Origin: Deltaproteobacteria bacterium
GTDB lineage: Bacteria > Myxococcota > SpSt-1050 > JACRCP01
Direction of reading: 5' to 3'
NCBI GenBank assembly: GCA_016218965.1
Contig: JACRCP010000205.1
Span: 1 to 42,672 of the forward strand
Length of the DNA: 42,672 bases
This document shows, piece by piece, positions 1 to 7,373 of the stretch. The notes under the pieces are model-generated. The model did no database searches. It was given only the letters and a program-made list of their open reading frames with translations, and was not told the origin of the DNA. The translations under genes were made by a program, and so were the position numbers. The stretch's first letter is position 1; each line of letters begins with the position of its first letter.

Positions 1-40
1 AACAATCTAAGCTTCGTGCTCAAAACACCGTGGTCCGCCC

Positions 41-66
41 GTTCTCCGTAGTACTACGAAGGATGA
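41..66 (+). repeat. TACGTAGTA-type dispersed repeat, copy 1 (short)
   Basis: This short copy reads CCGTAGTACTACGAAGGATG. It has the same core and orientation as the longer copies at 486-543 and 776-847. It sits just left of the transposase remnant. The same CCCGTTCTCCGTAGTA string recurs on the right side of that remnant, so the two copies flank it as direct repeats. Confidence 0.65.
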
Positions 67-84
67 AACGGGACCACACACCTT

Positions 85-497
85 GTCCTTTCACCGCTGG
101 AACTTCTGGAGAAACTGGCCGCGCTGGTGCCGCCGCCCAGAGTGAACCTTGTGCCCTACCACGGCGAGGTCACGCCGTGCCGACCGAGTACCGTTTAACG
201 GTCGGGCGCGGCGTGCTGGCGCCCCATGCAAAGGACAGGGCCAAGATCGTGCCCGCCGGAAACCCACCCGCATCCACGTCAGCCGAGAGTGACGAAGCCG
301 CCCGCGCCGCCACGCGCGCCTCGCGCCTTGCCTGGGCCGCCCTGCTGGCCCGGGTGTTTGCGGTTGATGCCCTGACCTGCCCCGGCTGCGGCGGCAGAAT
401 GCGGATCGTCGCCGCCATCACCGGCCGGGCCTCGGTCCGCCGTTTCCTCCAGGGAGTCGGCCTCCCCTCCGACCCGCCCCCGACCCGTTCTCCGTAG
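85..497 (+). pseudogene. IS91-type transposase C-terminal remnant
   Basis: Only the C-terminal part of a transposase of the IS91 (Y2) type is recognisable, and it is broken. One frame (about 100-170) reads LEKLAALVPPPRVNLVPYHG. About 45 bases of unrelated sequence with a stop follow. A second frame then resumes with GVLAPHAKDRAKIVP and, near 370-460, LTCPGCGGRMRIVAAI followed by a VRRFLQGVGLP tail. YHG-GVLAP and the CPxCGGRMR element are typical of the tail of this family. The catalytic tyrosine region is absent. The piece is therefore a dead fragment carrying an internal small insertion and a frame change. Copies of a dispersed repeat bound it on both sides. The family call is from memory of the motif; pseudogene status is clear from the stop and truncation. 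Confidence 0.65.
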
Positions 498-543
498 TAT
501 ACATTCTACGTAGTACTACGAAGTATGAACTACGAAGGGTGAA
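486..543 (+). repeat. TACGTAGTA-type dispersed repeat, copy 2
   Basis: A palindromic start (TACGTAGTA with TATACATT) is followed by tandem ACGAAGTATGAACTACGAAG units. This is the same element as copies 1 and 3, lying immediately right of the transposase remnant. The sequence is AT-richer than its surroundings. Confidence 0.7.
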
Positions 544-775
544 TCGCCCCCGCCCGTTCCCCGCCACAGGCGGAATTCGCCTTCGCCTGTGGTTCGACAG
601 GCTCGCCACCCCGAGCGAAGTCGAAGGGCTGACAGGCACGCCTCCCCGAACCGCAATCCACAGGCCCGCAAAACGGGCCCCCGCCCCCGTGCGCCCGCGT
701 GACGAATTCTTCCTCATCCGGGAGTCGTTTCGGGTAGAATCGGGCCATTGCGAACGCCGCCGGGAGACAGAGGTC
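544..775. other. Gene-free stretch with two inverted repeats
   Basis: I see no convincing gene here. Two structured pieces are present. The first is a 9-bp perfect inverted repeat, CCACAGGCG (564-572) with CGCCTGTGG (584-592). The second is an element from TTCGAC (593-598) to GTCGAA (620-625) with inner arms GCTCG/CGAGC, which belongs to a dispersed palindrome type I recognise from many GC-rich genomes. A weak TAGAAT box (735-740) and a GGGAG string (761-765) may be the remains of the promoter and ribosome site of the SGNH gene, now separated from it by the repeat at 776-847. Confidence 0.5.
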
Positions 776-847
776 CATTCTACGTAGTATACATTCTACG
801 TAGCATTACGAAGTATGAACTGCGAAGTATGAACTACGAAGGATGAA
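776..847 (+). repeat. TACGTAGTA-type dispersed repeat, copy 3
   Basis: This is the longest copy: CATTCTACGTAGTATACATT, a second TACGTAG half, then three successive ACGAAGTATGAA-like units ending in ACGAAGGATGAA. Its right edge supplies the GAAAGGG that acts as the likely ribosome site of the gene starting at 860. Confidence 0.7.
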
Positions 848-859
848 AGGGCCGAACGC

Positions 860-1942
860 ATGCCCACTGGAGCGCAAGAGCCGCCGAGATGCGTGCCCGA
901 CGCGTTCCGCCGCGCCGCGTCGGAGGTCCGGACGCGCCCGCCCCGGCGCACGGGCCCCTGGCGCAACCTCCTCGCGCTCCTGCTCGGCGTCGCCGTGAGC
1001 CTGGCCGCAGCCGAGGGGCTCCTGCACTGGTGCTACCCGCACGACGGGCTCCGCGCCGGGGTCGAGCTTCCTTGGATGCGCGGAAACCCCGACGACCTCT
1101 CCAAGGTCTACACGCTCGACCCCGAGACGGGCTTCAGGCCGATCCTCGGCGCGGGGGACTACTCTGCGTTCGGGACGCTCCTGAACGCCTACCCGGCAAC
1201 GAAGCGCGCGGGAATGACGCGGGTGCTGTTCATCGGCGACTCGGTCACGCGCCGCGGGAAGATCGTCGACGCGCTCCGCGCGATTCACGGCGAAGAGACG
1301 TTCGAGTACTGGAACGCGGGGGTCGAGTCGTTCGGGACGGTCCAGGAGGTGGCGTACTACCTCCGGCACAACGCGGCGATCGAGCCGGACCACGTCATCC
1401 TCACCTTCCACCCAAACGACTTCGAGTCGACCCCGGTGGCGTTCTTCGACCGCGACCGCCGGCTGGTCGTCTACCAGCCGAGCGCCCCGCTCCGCACCCC
1501 CTCGCGGCGGCTCTTCCAGGCGAGCCACCTCTACCGGTTCCTCCTCGGGCTGACCGCCGACCGTGATCGCGGCCGGGCGGCGATCGCCGCCGAGGTGCGG
1601 GGGGCGATGCAGCGCCTGCGCGACGCGCTCCGCGCCCGCGGCATCCGGCTGAGCGTCGTGATCCTGCCGCTGATGAAGCCGGCTGCCGAGTGGAGCCCGG
1701 ACGAGCGTCGGGCGCTCGAGCAGATACGGGCGATCACGGCCGAGCTCGGGATCGAGGCGCACGACCTGCTCCCTGCGCTCGAGAGGGCGATGGCCGGCGG
1801 GGTCGACATCCACGAGACGCCGATGGACCCGTGGCACCCGTCGGCCGCGGTCGCCCGGGTCTTCGCCCGCGAGCTCGCCGCGCGCGGGCTGCTCGCGCCT
1901 CCGCCGCGCGCCGCAGAGGGAAGGGAGGGCGATGGCCGGTGA
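860..1942 (+). CDS. SGNH/GDSL-type hydrolase family protein, membrane-anchored
   Basis: 360 aa. After a charged N-terminus there is one hydrophobic segment (about residues 36-56), so the protein is probably anchored with its body outside the cytoplasm. The SGNH fold is indicated by VLFIGDSVT (Ser128 as nucleophile) and, near the C-terminus, DPWHPS, the usual catalytic Asp-x-x-His block. HPNDF lies in between. Families of this type act as esterases or as acetyl transfer and removal enzymes on cell-surface polysaccharides; the substrate cannot be told here. The ATG at 860 has GAAAGGG 8 nt upstream, which comes from the edge of the dispersed repeat, so the gene's own upstream region may have been replaced. 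It stands alone: the next gene begins 145 bp later with unrelated composition. Confidence 0.75.
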   Translation: MPTGAQEPPRCVPDAFRRAASEVRTRPPRRTGPWRNLLALLLGVAVSLAAAEGLLHWCYPHDGLRAGVELPWMRGNPDDLSKVYTLDPETGFRPILGAGDYSAFGTLLNAYPATKRAGMTRVLFIGDSVTRRGKIVDALRAIHGEETFEYWNAGVESFGTVQEVAYYLRHNAAIEPDHVILTFHPNDFESTPVAFFDRDRRLVVYQPSAPLRTPSRRLFQASHLYRFLLGLTADRDRGRAAIAAEVRGAMQRLRDALRARGIRLSVVILPLMKPAAEWSPDERRALEQIRAITAELGIEAHDLLPALERAMAGGVDIHETPMDPWHPSAAVARVFARELAARGLLAPPPRAAEGREGDGR

Positions 1943-2087
1943 GCCGACGGCGCCAGGCTCAAGATGCTTGTTGGAGAGAAAAAAAGGGTTTCATGGCGGT
2001 GTTTAGAGGACCGGGCACCAATTCGATTGATAAATACACCCCAATTGTCGTAGGATTTTCAAAAGCCCGAACGCGGGGCAAGAAGCC

Positions 2088-2300
2088 ATGAGACATCCCG
2101 AAAGAGCCGGTCACGCGACATATTGCTTTGCGATTGTCCTGTCGCTTGCGTTCACGGACGGCGCCCTCGCCGCGGACGCGCCCAAGTGGGCCCGCGTCTC
2201 CATCACGGACGACCCGTCCACGACGGCGACGATCACATGGAACACCACCGGCAACGCCGCCGACGGCTACTCGACCGACCCTCCGAAGTTCAAGAAGGGG
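2088..2300 (+). pseudogene. Truncated purple-acid-phosphatase-like gene (N-terminus only)
   Basis: The ATG at 2088 opens a protein with a clear signal peptide ending near ADGALAAD. It continues into WARVSITDDPSTTATITWNT, the start of the beta-sandwich domain that precedes the catalytic domain in purple acid phosphatases. At about 2290-2300 the similarity stops and low-complexity sequence follows, which holds the pepD promoter. No metallophosphatase motif (GD, GNHD, GHDH) is present downstream. The same frame stays open to 2531, but that part overlaps pepD and looks non-coding. I read it as a deletion remnant. Two intact relatives of this domain architecture are at 7374 and 12137. Confidence 0.6.
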
Positions 2301-2367
2301 GCGAAGGGGGATGTTCGTGCAGCGCGGTGGGCGCCGGTCGATAGGCGGGCGCAAGGGGCATTTTGCC

Positions 2368-2396
2368 TTGCCGTCGGCAAAAGGCGGGTGTATACA
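2368..2396 (+). promoter_or_regulatory. Predicted sigma70-type promoter of pepD, with overlapping inverted repeat
   Basis: TTGCCG (2368-2373) and TATACA (2391-2396) are separated by exactly 17 bases. A 7-bp perfect inverted repeat, TTTTGCC (2361-2367) / GGCAAAA (2376-2382), brackets the -35 box and could be an operator. The expected 5' untranslated region is about 70 nt. Confidence 0.5.
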
Positions 2397-2475
2397 GCGC
2401 GGGCAAGGTCGCGGTTTTCGGGCCGCGCCGCGCACTCGACAGGTCACATTCAACGTTCCCAGGAGGAGGGATCGC

Positions 2476-3936
2476 ATGAGCCACCATCTGGTCAACGAAC
2501 TGGAACCGAAACTTCTTTGGGGCCACTTTGACGCCATCACGCAGATCCCGCACCCTTCGGGGCACGAGGCGAAGCTCCGCGAGCACATCGTCGCGCTTGC
2601 CAAAAAGAAAGGCCTCAAGACCACGGTGGACGCGACCGGCAACGTCACCGTCCACGTGCCGGCGACCCCTGGCCGCGAGGGCGGCCGGCCGGTCGTCCTG
2701 CAGGGACACCTCGACATGGTGGGCGAAAAGAACTCGGACACAAAGCACGATTTCACCAAAGACCCCATCAAGACCGTTGTCGACGGCGACTACGTCAAGG
2801 CCACGGGGACGACGCTGGGCGCGGACAACGGCATCGGGGTGGCGGCCGCGCTTGCCGTGATGGATGATCCTTCAGGTGTACACGGCCCGCTCGAGCTTCT
2901 GTTCACCGTCGACGAGGAGACCGGGCTCACGGGGGCATCCAACCTCGAAGCCGCGCACCTCTCCGGCCGGCTCATGGTGAACCTGGACTCGGAGGAAGAC
3001 GGGGCCATCTTCATCAGTTGCGCCGGCGGCGTGACCGGCTGCACCGCGCTCAAGTGTCCCACGCAGAGGGCCCCGGCCGGCGTCAAACCGTGGGAGATCC
3101 GGGTGGGCGGGCTCAAGGGCGGGCACAGCGGCCTCGATATCAACGACAACCGCGCCAACGCCATCAAGCTACTGGCGTTCACGCTCCTCGATGCCATCCC
3201 CGCCGCCGGGGCCAAGGTCCTCTCGATGGAGGGCGGCAGCAAGCACAACGCCATCCCGCGCGAGGCCGTGGCGGTGGTGGTCGTCCCGCGCGGCAGGGAG
3301 GAGATGCTCACGGCCGCTGTCGCGAAGGCGAAGGCGACGTTTCAGGCCACGTACGGCGACCACGACCCCGATCTCGACGTGAAGGTCGCGCCGAGCGCGG
3401 TCCGCCCGCGGAAGGTCTGGACCGGCGCCGCGGCAATGAGGACCGTCCGCCTGCTCCTCTCCATCCCCACCGGCGTTCTCGCGATGAGCAAGGAGATCCC
3501 CGGGCTCGTCGAGACCTCGAACAACCTGTCGGTCGTCGTGATGACGAAGGAGGGAATCGAGATCACCACCTGCAGCCGGTCGAGCGTGAACGAGTCGCTC
3601 ACCGCGGCAATCCAGTCGATCGAGGCGCTCGGCGCGCTCGCCGGGGCGAAGGTCAGGCACGAGGGGCGCTACCCCGGCTGGCGCCCCGAGCCCGACTCGC
3701 CGCTTCTTGTCAAGGCCAAGGAGGTGTTCAAGGCGATGCGCGGCGCCGATGCGCGGGTCATGGCGATCCATGCCGGCCTCGAGTGCGGGATCATCATGGA
3801 AAAACTCCCGGGGATGAAGGCCATCTCGTTCGGCCCCGCGCTGTTCTCTGTGCACTCGCCGGCGGAAAAGGTCCAGATCTCGACGGTGGGACCGTTCTAC
3901 GAGTACCTGAAGGAACTGCTAAAGGCGCTGGCCTGA
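2476..3936 (+). CDS. pepD: Aminoacyl-histidine dipeptidase (PepD, peptidase family M20)
   Basis: 486 aa, the usual length of PepD. This is a cytoplasmic di-zinc metallopeptidase that hydrolyses Xaa-His and other dipeptides. The M20 metal and catalytic motifs are visible: GHLDMV (His78, Asp80), GADNGIG (Asp117) and DEETGL (Glu147/148), with a later GGHSGLDI in the lid domain and FGPALFSVHSP near the end, where the last metal ligand His lies. The ATG at 2476 is preceded by AGGAGGAGGG, a very strong ribosome site. The same frame is open further upstream, but that part is out of the conserved domain and overlaps the promoter. It is a single gene with its own promoter, convergent with the minus-strand gene ending at 3988. 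Confidence 0.93.
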   Translation: MSHHLVNELEPKLLWGHFDAITQIPHPSGHEAKLREHIVALAKKKGLKTTVDATGNVTVHVPATPGREGGRPVVLQGHLDMVGEKNSDTKHDFTKDPIKTVVDGDYVKATGTTLGADNGIGVAAALAVMDDPSGVHGPLELLFTVDEETGLTGASNLEAAHLSGRLMVNLDSEEDGAIFISCAGGVTGCTALKCPTQRAPAGVKPWEIRVGGLKGGHSGLDINDNRANAIKLLAFTLLDAIPAAGAKVLSMEGGSKHNAIPREAVAVVVVPRGREEMLTAAVAKAKATFQATYGDHDPDLDVKVAPSAVRPRKVWTGAAAMRTVRLLLSIPTGVLAMSKEIPGLVETSNNLSVVVMTKEGIEITTCSRSSVNESLTAAIQSIEALGALAGAKVRHEGRYPGWRPEPDSPLLVKAKEVFKAMRGADARVMAIHAGLECGIIMEKLPGMKAISFGPALFSVHSPAEKVQISTVGPFYEYLKELLKALA

Positions 3937-3987
3937 AAACAAGGGGCCAGTGAACAGTGTCAGTGATCAGCGGTCGGTCGCGCCCGG

Positions 3988-4854
3988 TCAGAACTCCACG
4001 GCGAGGGCGAGGCCTTTGGCCGGCGGAGGAGTCCTGTTCGTTACTTCCAGTTCTTTTCTCAGCCGATCGTTGTACTGATTTGCGGCGATGGGCGCGACGA
4101 CCACGCCGGCCACGCGCGCGGCGATGGCCGCCGAGATGAAAACCCAGCCCTCGGCCGCGTTGTCGTCTGCCCGGACGATCCCGGCAACCAGCATCCCCAG
4201 GCTCGCCAGCCCGATGACGCCCCAGCCGTGGTTGCGCGCATAGAAGTTCCCGACGCCGAACCCGGGGACGATCTCGAGCACGAGCGCCGTCGGGCTCGAA
4301 AGCGACCTCTCCTCGTACTCCATCCTGGCGGAATCGATGGGCTCGAACGGCCTGTGGTGCTCGTGCGGGCGCGTCTCGGGCTCGGCCTTGACGCCGGCCG
4401 TTTCGGCGGGCGGTTTGGGGAATTCGCCGACACGTTCTTCGACCGGTTTTCTCGGCTCGCTCGTCGCCGGGACCGGGGGCGCCGCGGGGGCCGGGGCCGC
4501 GGAGGGCGCCGGCGGCGGCGCGGGCTGGGCCGGGGGCGCCGCGGGTTTACTGGCCTTGGGCGCCGCCTGGCCTGCGGGGTGCGTCACCGGCTTGCCGCCC
4601 TGGTGCAGCGTTGTGATCGAGTCCCACGGGAAAACGAATTTTTCGCCCTTTTCGGTCTTGAAGCCCACGCTCACGTGGTCGGAATAGATGACGGTCCCCC
4701 GGTGTACCGCTCCGTCAATGAGTTGGACCTCGTCTGGCGGGGCGGCCTGCTGCGGGCGCGGGGACTTCATCGACGGGAGGCGCTCGGCGGCGGGCGCGAG
4801 CACGGGGAACAAAAGGACCGTTGCGAGCACGACCGCGGACGCCGTTTTCTTCAT
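3988..4854 (-). CDS. Secreted Pro/Ala-rich protein with SH3-like N-terminal domain and two C-terminal membrane segments
   Basis: 288 aa; family not recognised. The ATG at 4854 was chosen because GGAGGGT lies 6-12 nt upstream and a signal peptide follows directly (MKKTASAVVLATVLLFPVLA). Residues about 40-85 (VQLIDGAVHRGTVIYSDHVS..FVFPWDSI) look like a small beta-barrel of the kind found in periplasmic adaptor proteins. A long Pro/Ala linker (about 95-145) follows, then a C-terminal part with PGFGVGNFYARNHGWG and two hydrophobic helices, which resembles small outer-envelope or inner-membrane proteins that follow the 'PGlGhfYa' pattern. The linker suggests it spans part of the periplasm. Its neighbours on the same strand are a membrane metalloprotease and a CAP protein. 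No enzymatic role can be assigned. Confidence 0.7.
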   Translation of the reverse strand: MKKTASAVVLATVLLFPVLAPAAERLPSMKSPRPQQAAPPDEVQLIDGAVHRGTVIYSDHVSVGFKTEKGEKFVFPWDSITTLHQGGKPVTHPAGQAAPKASKPAAPPAQPAPPPAPSAAPAPAAPPVPATSEPRKPVEERVGEFPKPPAETAGVKAEPETRPHEHHRPFEPIDSARMEYEERSLSSPTALVLEIVPGFGVGNFYARNHGWGVIGLASLGMLVAGIVRADDNAAEGWVFISAAIAARVAGVVVAPIAANQYNDRLRKELEVTNRTPPPAKGLALAVEF

Positions 4855-4956
4855 TTTGACACCCTCCAAGTGTCTCAAAGATAGCACAGGCCGCCGCGTC
4901 CGGCCATTCCGGGCGTCCGCCGTACGGACCCACTGCGGCTTTTCTGTCATACCGTT

Positions 4957-5982
4957 TCAATGTTTCCACTTGTTTTTTTCGTCCGGCCACTCGTCGTCCC
5001 CGCCGCCGCCTTTTCGCTTCGTCACGCGCGCGGGGGCCGAGTAGCCGTGGGCGATGCTCGAGAGAACGAGTTCCTCCTCCTCCATCTCGCGCAGGCGCCG
5101 CCTGTTCTGTGCGCGCCGCCGGAGATACCCGAGCACAAAGATCACGCTCACGACGAACCAGAGCGTGGCCGAGCTGGAAATCAGGGGGATCCAGGCGTAG
5201 TACCAGCGCAGGCGCGAAAGCCACGCCTTTTCGATTTCGCCGATGGACGAACCGAACGCCGCCTTTGCCGCAGCCTCCATGGAATCGCCGCCGGCAAGGC
5301 GGCCGATGAACTTGTTCATCCCATCCCGGCCGAAGCGGCCAAAGAGGTACGAAACGAAGTCCGTCGACTCGGCGTAGGCGAGGTGGACGTCGGGCGTCTT
5401 GTCCGGAAAACCACCCTCGAGATCCTTGATTGGGATGACGTTGCGGAACGCGATGGCCCGCGTGACGGACATGGCGCGCGAAAACTCCCACTGCTCGGCG
5501 TGGTACATCGCCATCCCCTCCGAGAGCCAGCGCGGCGCACGTTTTCCCCCGAGCGCCTGAAAAAGCATGAGGTGCGAAAGTTCGTGCCTGAACGTCGTTT
5601 GCAGCGCCCCGGGTCCGCCGCCGGGGCCGCCCCGGGCCTGCAAGACTATTAGCTTTAGCGACGGGTACGCGAGCCCGGTCGACCACACCGGGGCCACGAA
5701 CCCCTCGGGCTGTGCGGCCTGGAAGTCCGCCGGTCCCAGCGCAAGGCGGACCTCGACGCCAACGTCGCCCCCGCGCCCGAGATCCGAAACGATCCGCGCC
5801 CGCTCGGCCTCGGCCATCCTGATGATTTCCGCCGCGAGCCTTTTCTGTTCGGGGTGGTACCTGAAAACGAAGTGCGCCGTCCGCTCCTCGAACCATTCCT
5901 CCCCCGCCCCCGCGCGGCAGGGCTGCACCGCGATAGCGGCCAAGGCGATCGAGCACACAATGATCCTGCCGGCAGGTACCAC
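4957..5982 (-). CDS. Peptidase MA-like (gluzincin) membrane metalloprotease
   Basis: 341 aa. An N-terminal signal segment is followed by the domain proper: THFVFRY-like opening (residues 35-41), the zinc motif HELSH (133-137) and WLSEGMAMY with the third ligand Glu155. This is the layout of the peptidase MA family (gluzincins). One transmembrane helix (about 275-295) and a short charged cytoplasmic tail follow, so the catalytic domain faces the periplasm or the outside. The substrate is unknown. The GTG at 5982 has AAAGGGG almost touching it; the GTG at 5958, with GGCAGG 6 nt upstream, is a plausible alternative that would shorten the signal peptide. It lies 102 nt upstream of the next minus-strand gene and may share its transcript. 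Confidence 0.82.
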   Translation of the reverse strand: MVPAGRIIVCSIALAAIAVQPCRAGAGEEWFEERTAHFVFRYHPEQKRLAAEIIRMAEAERARIVSDLGRGGDVGVEVRLALGPADFQAAQPEGFVAPVWSTGLAYPSLKLIVLQARGGPGGGPGALQTTFRHELSHLMLFQALGGKRAPRWLSEGMAMYHAEQWEFSRAMSVTRAIAFRNVIPIKDLEGGFPDKTPDVHLAYAESTDFVSYLFGRFGRDGMNKFIGRLAGGDSMEAAAKAAFGSSIGEIEKAWLSRLRWYYAWIPLISSSATLWFVVSVIFVLGYLRRRAQNRRRLREMEEEELVLSSIAHGYSAPARVTKRKGGGGDDEWPDEKNKWKH

Positions 5983-6045
5983 CCCTTTACAATGCGCACT
6001 CGGCAGGGATAATGCAAGTGGGAGGGTCGAGGCGGAACGCGGCCG

Positions 6046-7269
6046 TCAGTAGTCTTCGAGGCAGACGAAGATCTCGGTGATGTAGTACTCGTCGGTGTCC
6101 TTGGTCTTTTCGACGCCGACGCCGAAGCGGGTCATGACCGAGGAGAGGATGTTGGCGCGGTGGGCCGGGGAGTTCATGAAGAGATAGTGGCCCATCTTGG
6201 GCGAGCTGTTCACGCCGATGTTCTCACCGGCGGTCGAGTACGTGACCATGGCATGCTTGAGCGACGACTCGAGCGAGACCTTCTTCACATTGTGCCCGAA
6301 CTGCTTGGCGTCGGCCATGAGCTTGCTCTTTGTCTTTGCGAGCGTGTGAAGCTCCGCGAGCGGCTTGAGCGGTTTGAGGTTCATCTTCGACCGTTCGAAG
6401 TTGATGGCGTTTCCGAGCATCTCCTCGGCCTTTTTCGCGTCAACCCCCTTTGACGGGTCGGTCGTCACGAGGGGCGAAGTGATGTCCTTCATGATGTCGG
6501 CCATCCGGATCTCGACGTACACAGGGACGACCACCGCGACCTCGGGGCCGGATTTGCCGGTTGCCATCACCTGCACGAGGTACTTGCCCGGCCCCCCGTC
6601 AAACTTGAGCGTCGCGCCGAACCCCTCGGCGCCCACGCCGGGTTCAATCTTGGAAACCTGTCCCGACGGCTGGGAGACGAAAACGCGCGGCCTGGTGTAT
6701 CCCTGGAGGAGCACGCCCTTGAGCACCACGTTCGACCCGTTGGCGTACTGCCTGCCGATGGGTGAAATCTCGGCAATCTTCTTGGCGCAGATGACCGTCG
6801 CGACCCGCCCGCCCCCCTTCCGCGGCGCAAGCCCGAACCCGCAGCTCGAAAACCCGTCCTGCGATGTCGACGACACGTAGTCCTTGAGCGCCCGAAGGTC
6901 CGACTGGATGTCGTCGACCACGAACGAGACCGGGAGGTACTGAAACTCGACGACGCCGTACTTCCAGAGAAGGGGCCGGAACGACGACGAGTCGAGTTTT
7001 CGGGGAAGCTTCGGAAGCCCGGCGAGTTCCTCGCTCTTTCCGCGCGCCGCGGCGCACAACTTGGGGTCAACGGCCGGGGCGCTCTCCTTGGGGAAGAGCG
7101 CCAGGAAGGCCGCCATGAAGTCGCTCTCGGCCGACGTGATCCCCCACTTGAACGAGGCGGGGTTGTACTCGTCGGGCGCGGGGAAATCCTCATCGGCCCC
7201 CGCCGCCGCCGATGCGACCGCAATTGCGAGACACGCTGCTGGAAAAACCGCCTTCCACACGGCTGACAA
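6046..7269 (-). CDS. Secreted CAP-domain (SCP/PR1-like) protein
   Basis: 407 aa. A signal peptide (to about ASAAAGADE) leads to an unassigned N-terminal region, a beta-rich middle (PRVFVSQPSGQ..GPGKYLVQVMATG) and a C-terminal CAP domain from about residue 290: LGNAINFERSKMNLKPL, FGHN, AGENIGV, FMNSPAHRANILS and FGVGV, the standard CAP signature elements including the His/Glu pair. CAP proteins are extracellular; in bacteria their roles are mostly undefined. The call start is a TTG at 7269; a GTG at 7260 would lose only three residues, and neither has a strong ribosome site. It is divergent from the phosphoesterase gene at 7374, sharing a 104-bp promoter region. Confidence 0.83.
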   Translation of the reverse strand: MSAVWKAVFPAACLAIAVASAAAGADEDFPAPDEYNPASFKWGITSAESDFMAAFLALFPKESAPAVDPKLCAAARGKSEELAGLPKLPRKLDSSSFRPLLWKYGVVEFQYLPVSFVVDDIQSDLRALKDYVSSTSQDGFSSCGFGLAPRKGGGRVATVICAKKIAEISPIGRQYANGSNVVLKGVLLQGYTRPRVFVSQPSGQVSKIEPGVGAEGFGATLKFDGGPGKYLVQVMATGKSGPEVAVVVPVYVEIRMADIMKDITSPLVTTDPSKGVDAKKAEEMLGNAINFERSKMNLKPLKPLAELHTLAKTKSKLMADAKQFGHNVKKVSLESSLKHAMVTYSTAGENIGVNSSPKMGHYLFMNSPAHRANILSSVMTRFGVGVEKTKDTDEYYITEIFVCLEDY

Positions 7270-7310
7270 TATAGACGACCTTCACAAGATCGGCAAGATC
7301 GGTCGCCGGT

Positions 7311-7339
7311 TTTACAAGACGGCGGCGGGCTGGTACACT
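7311..7339 (+). promoter_or_regulatory. Predicted promoter of the phosphoesterase-EGF lipoprotein operon
   Basis: TTTACA (7311-7316) and TACACT (7334-7339) are 17 bases apart, about 35 nt upstream of the start codon at 7374. This is a good sigma70-like match in GC-rich surroundings. A small tandem AAGATCGGC repeat (about 7286-7301) lies just upstream. Confidence 0.55.
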
Positions 7340-7373
7340 GCGTTCCGGGGCAGTCTTGAAAGGGGGTCCGATC

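Noticed and set aside
806..1837. Minus-strand open frame opposite the SGNH gene
   Set aside because: Arg/Val/Glu-rich shadow with no motif; the plus-strand gene has catalytic blocks and a membrane segment.
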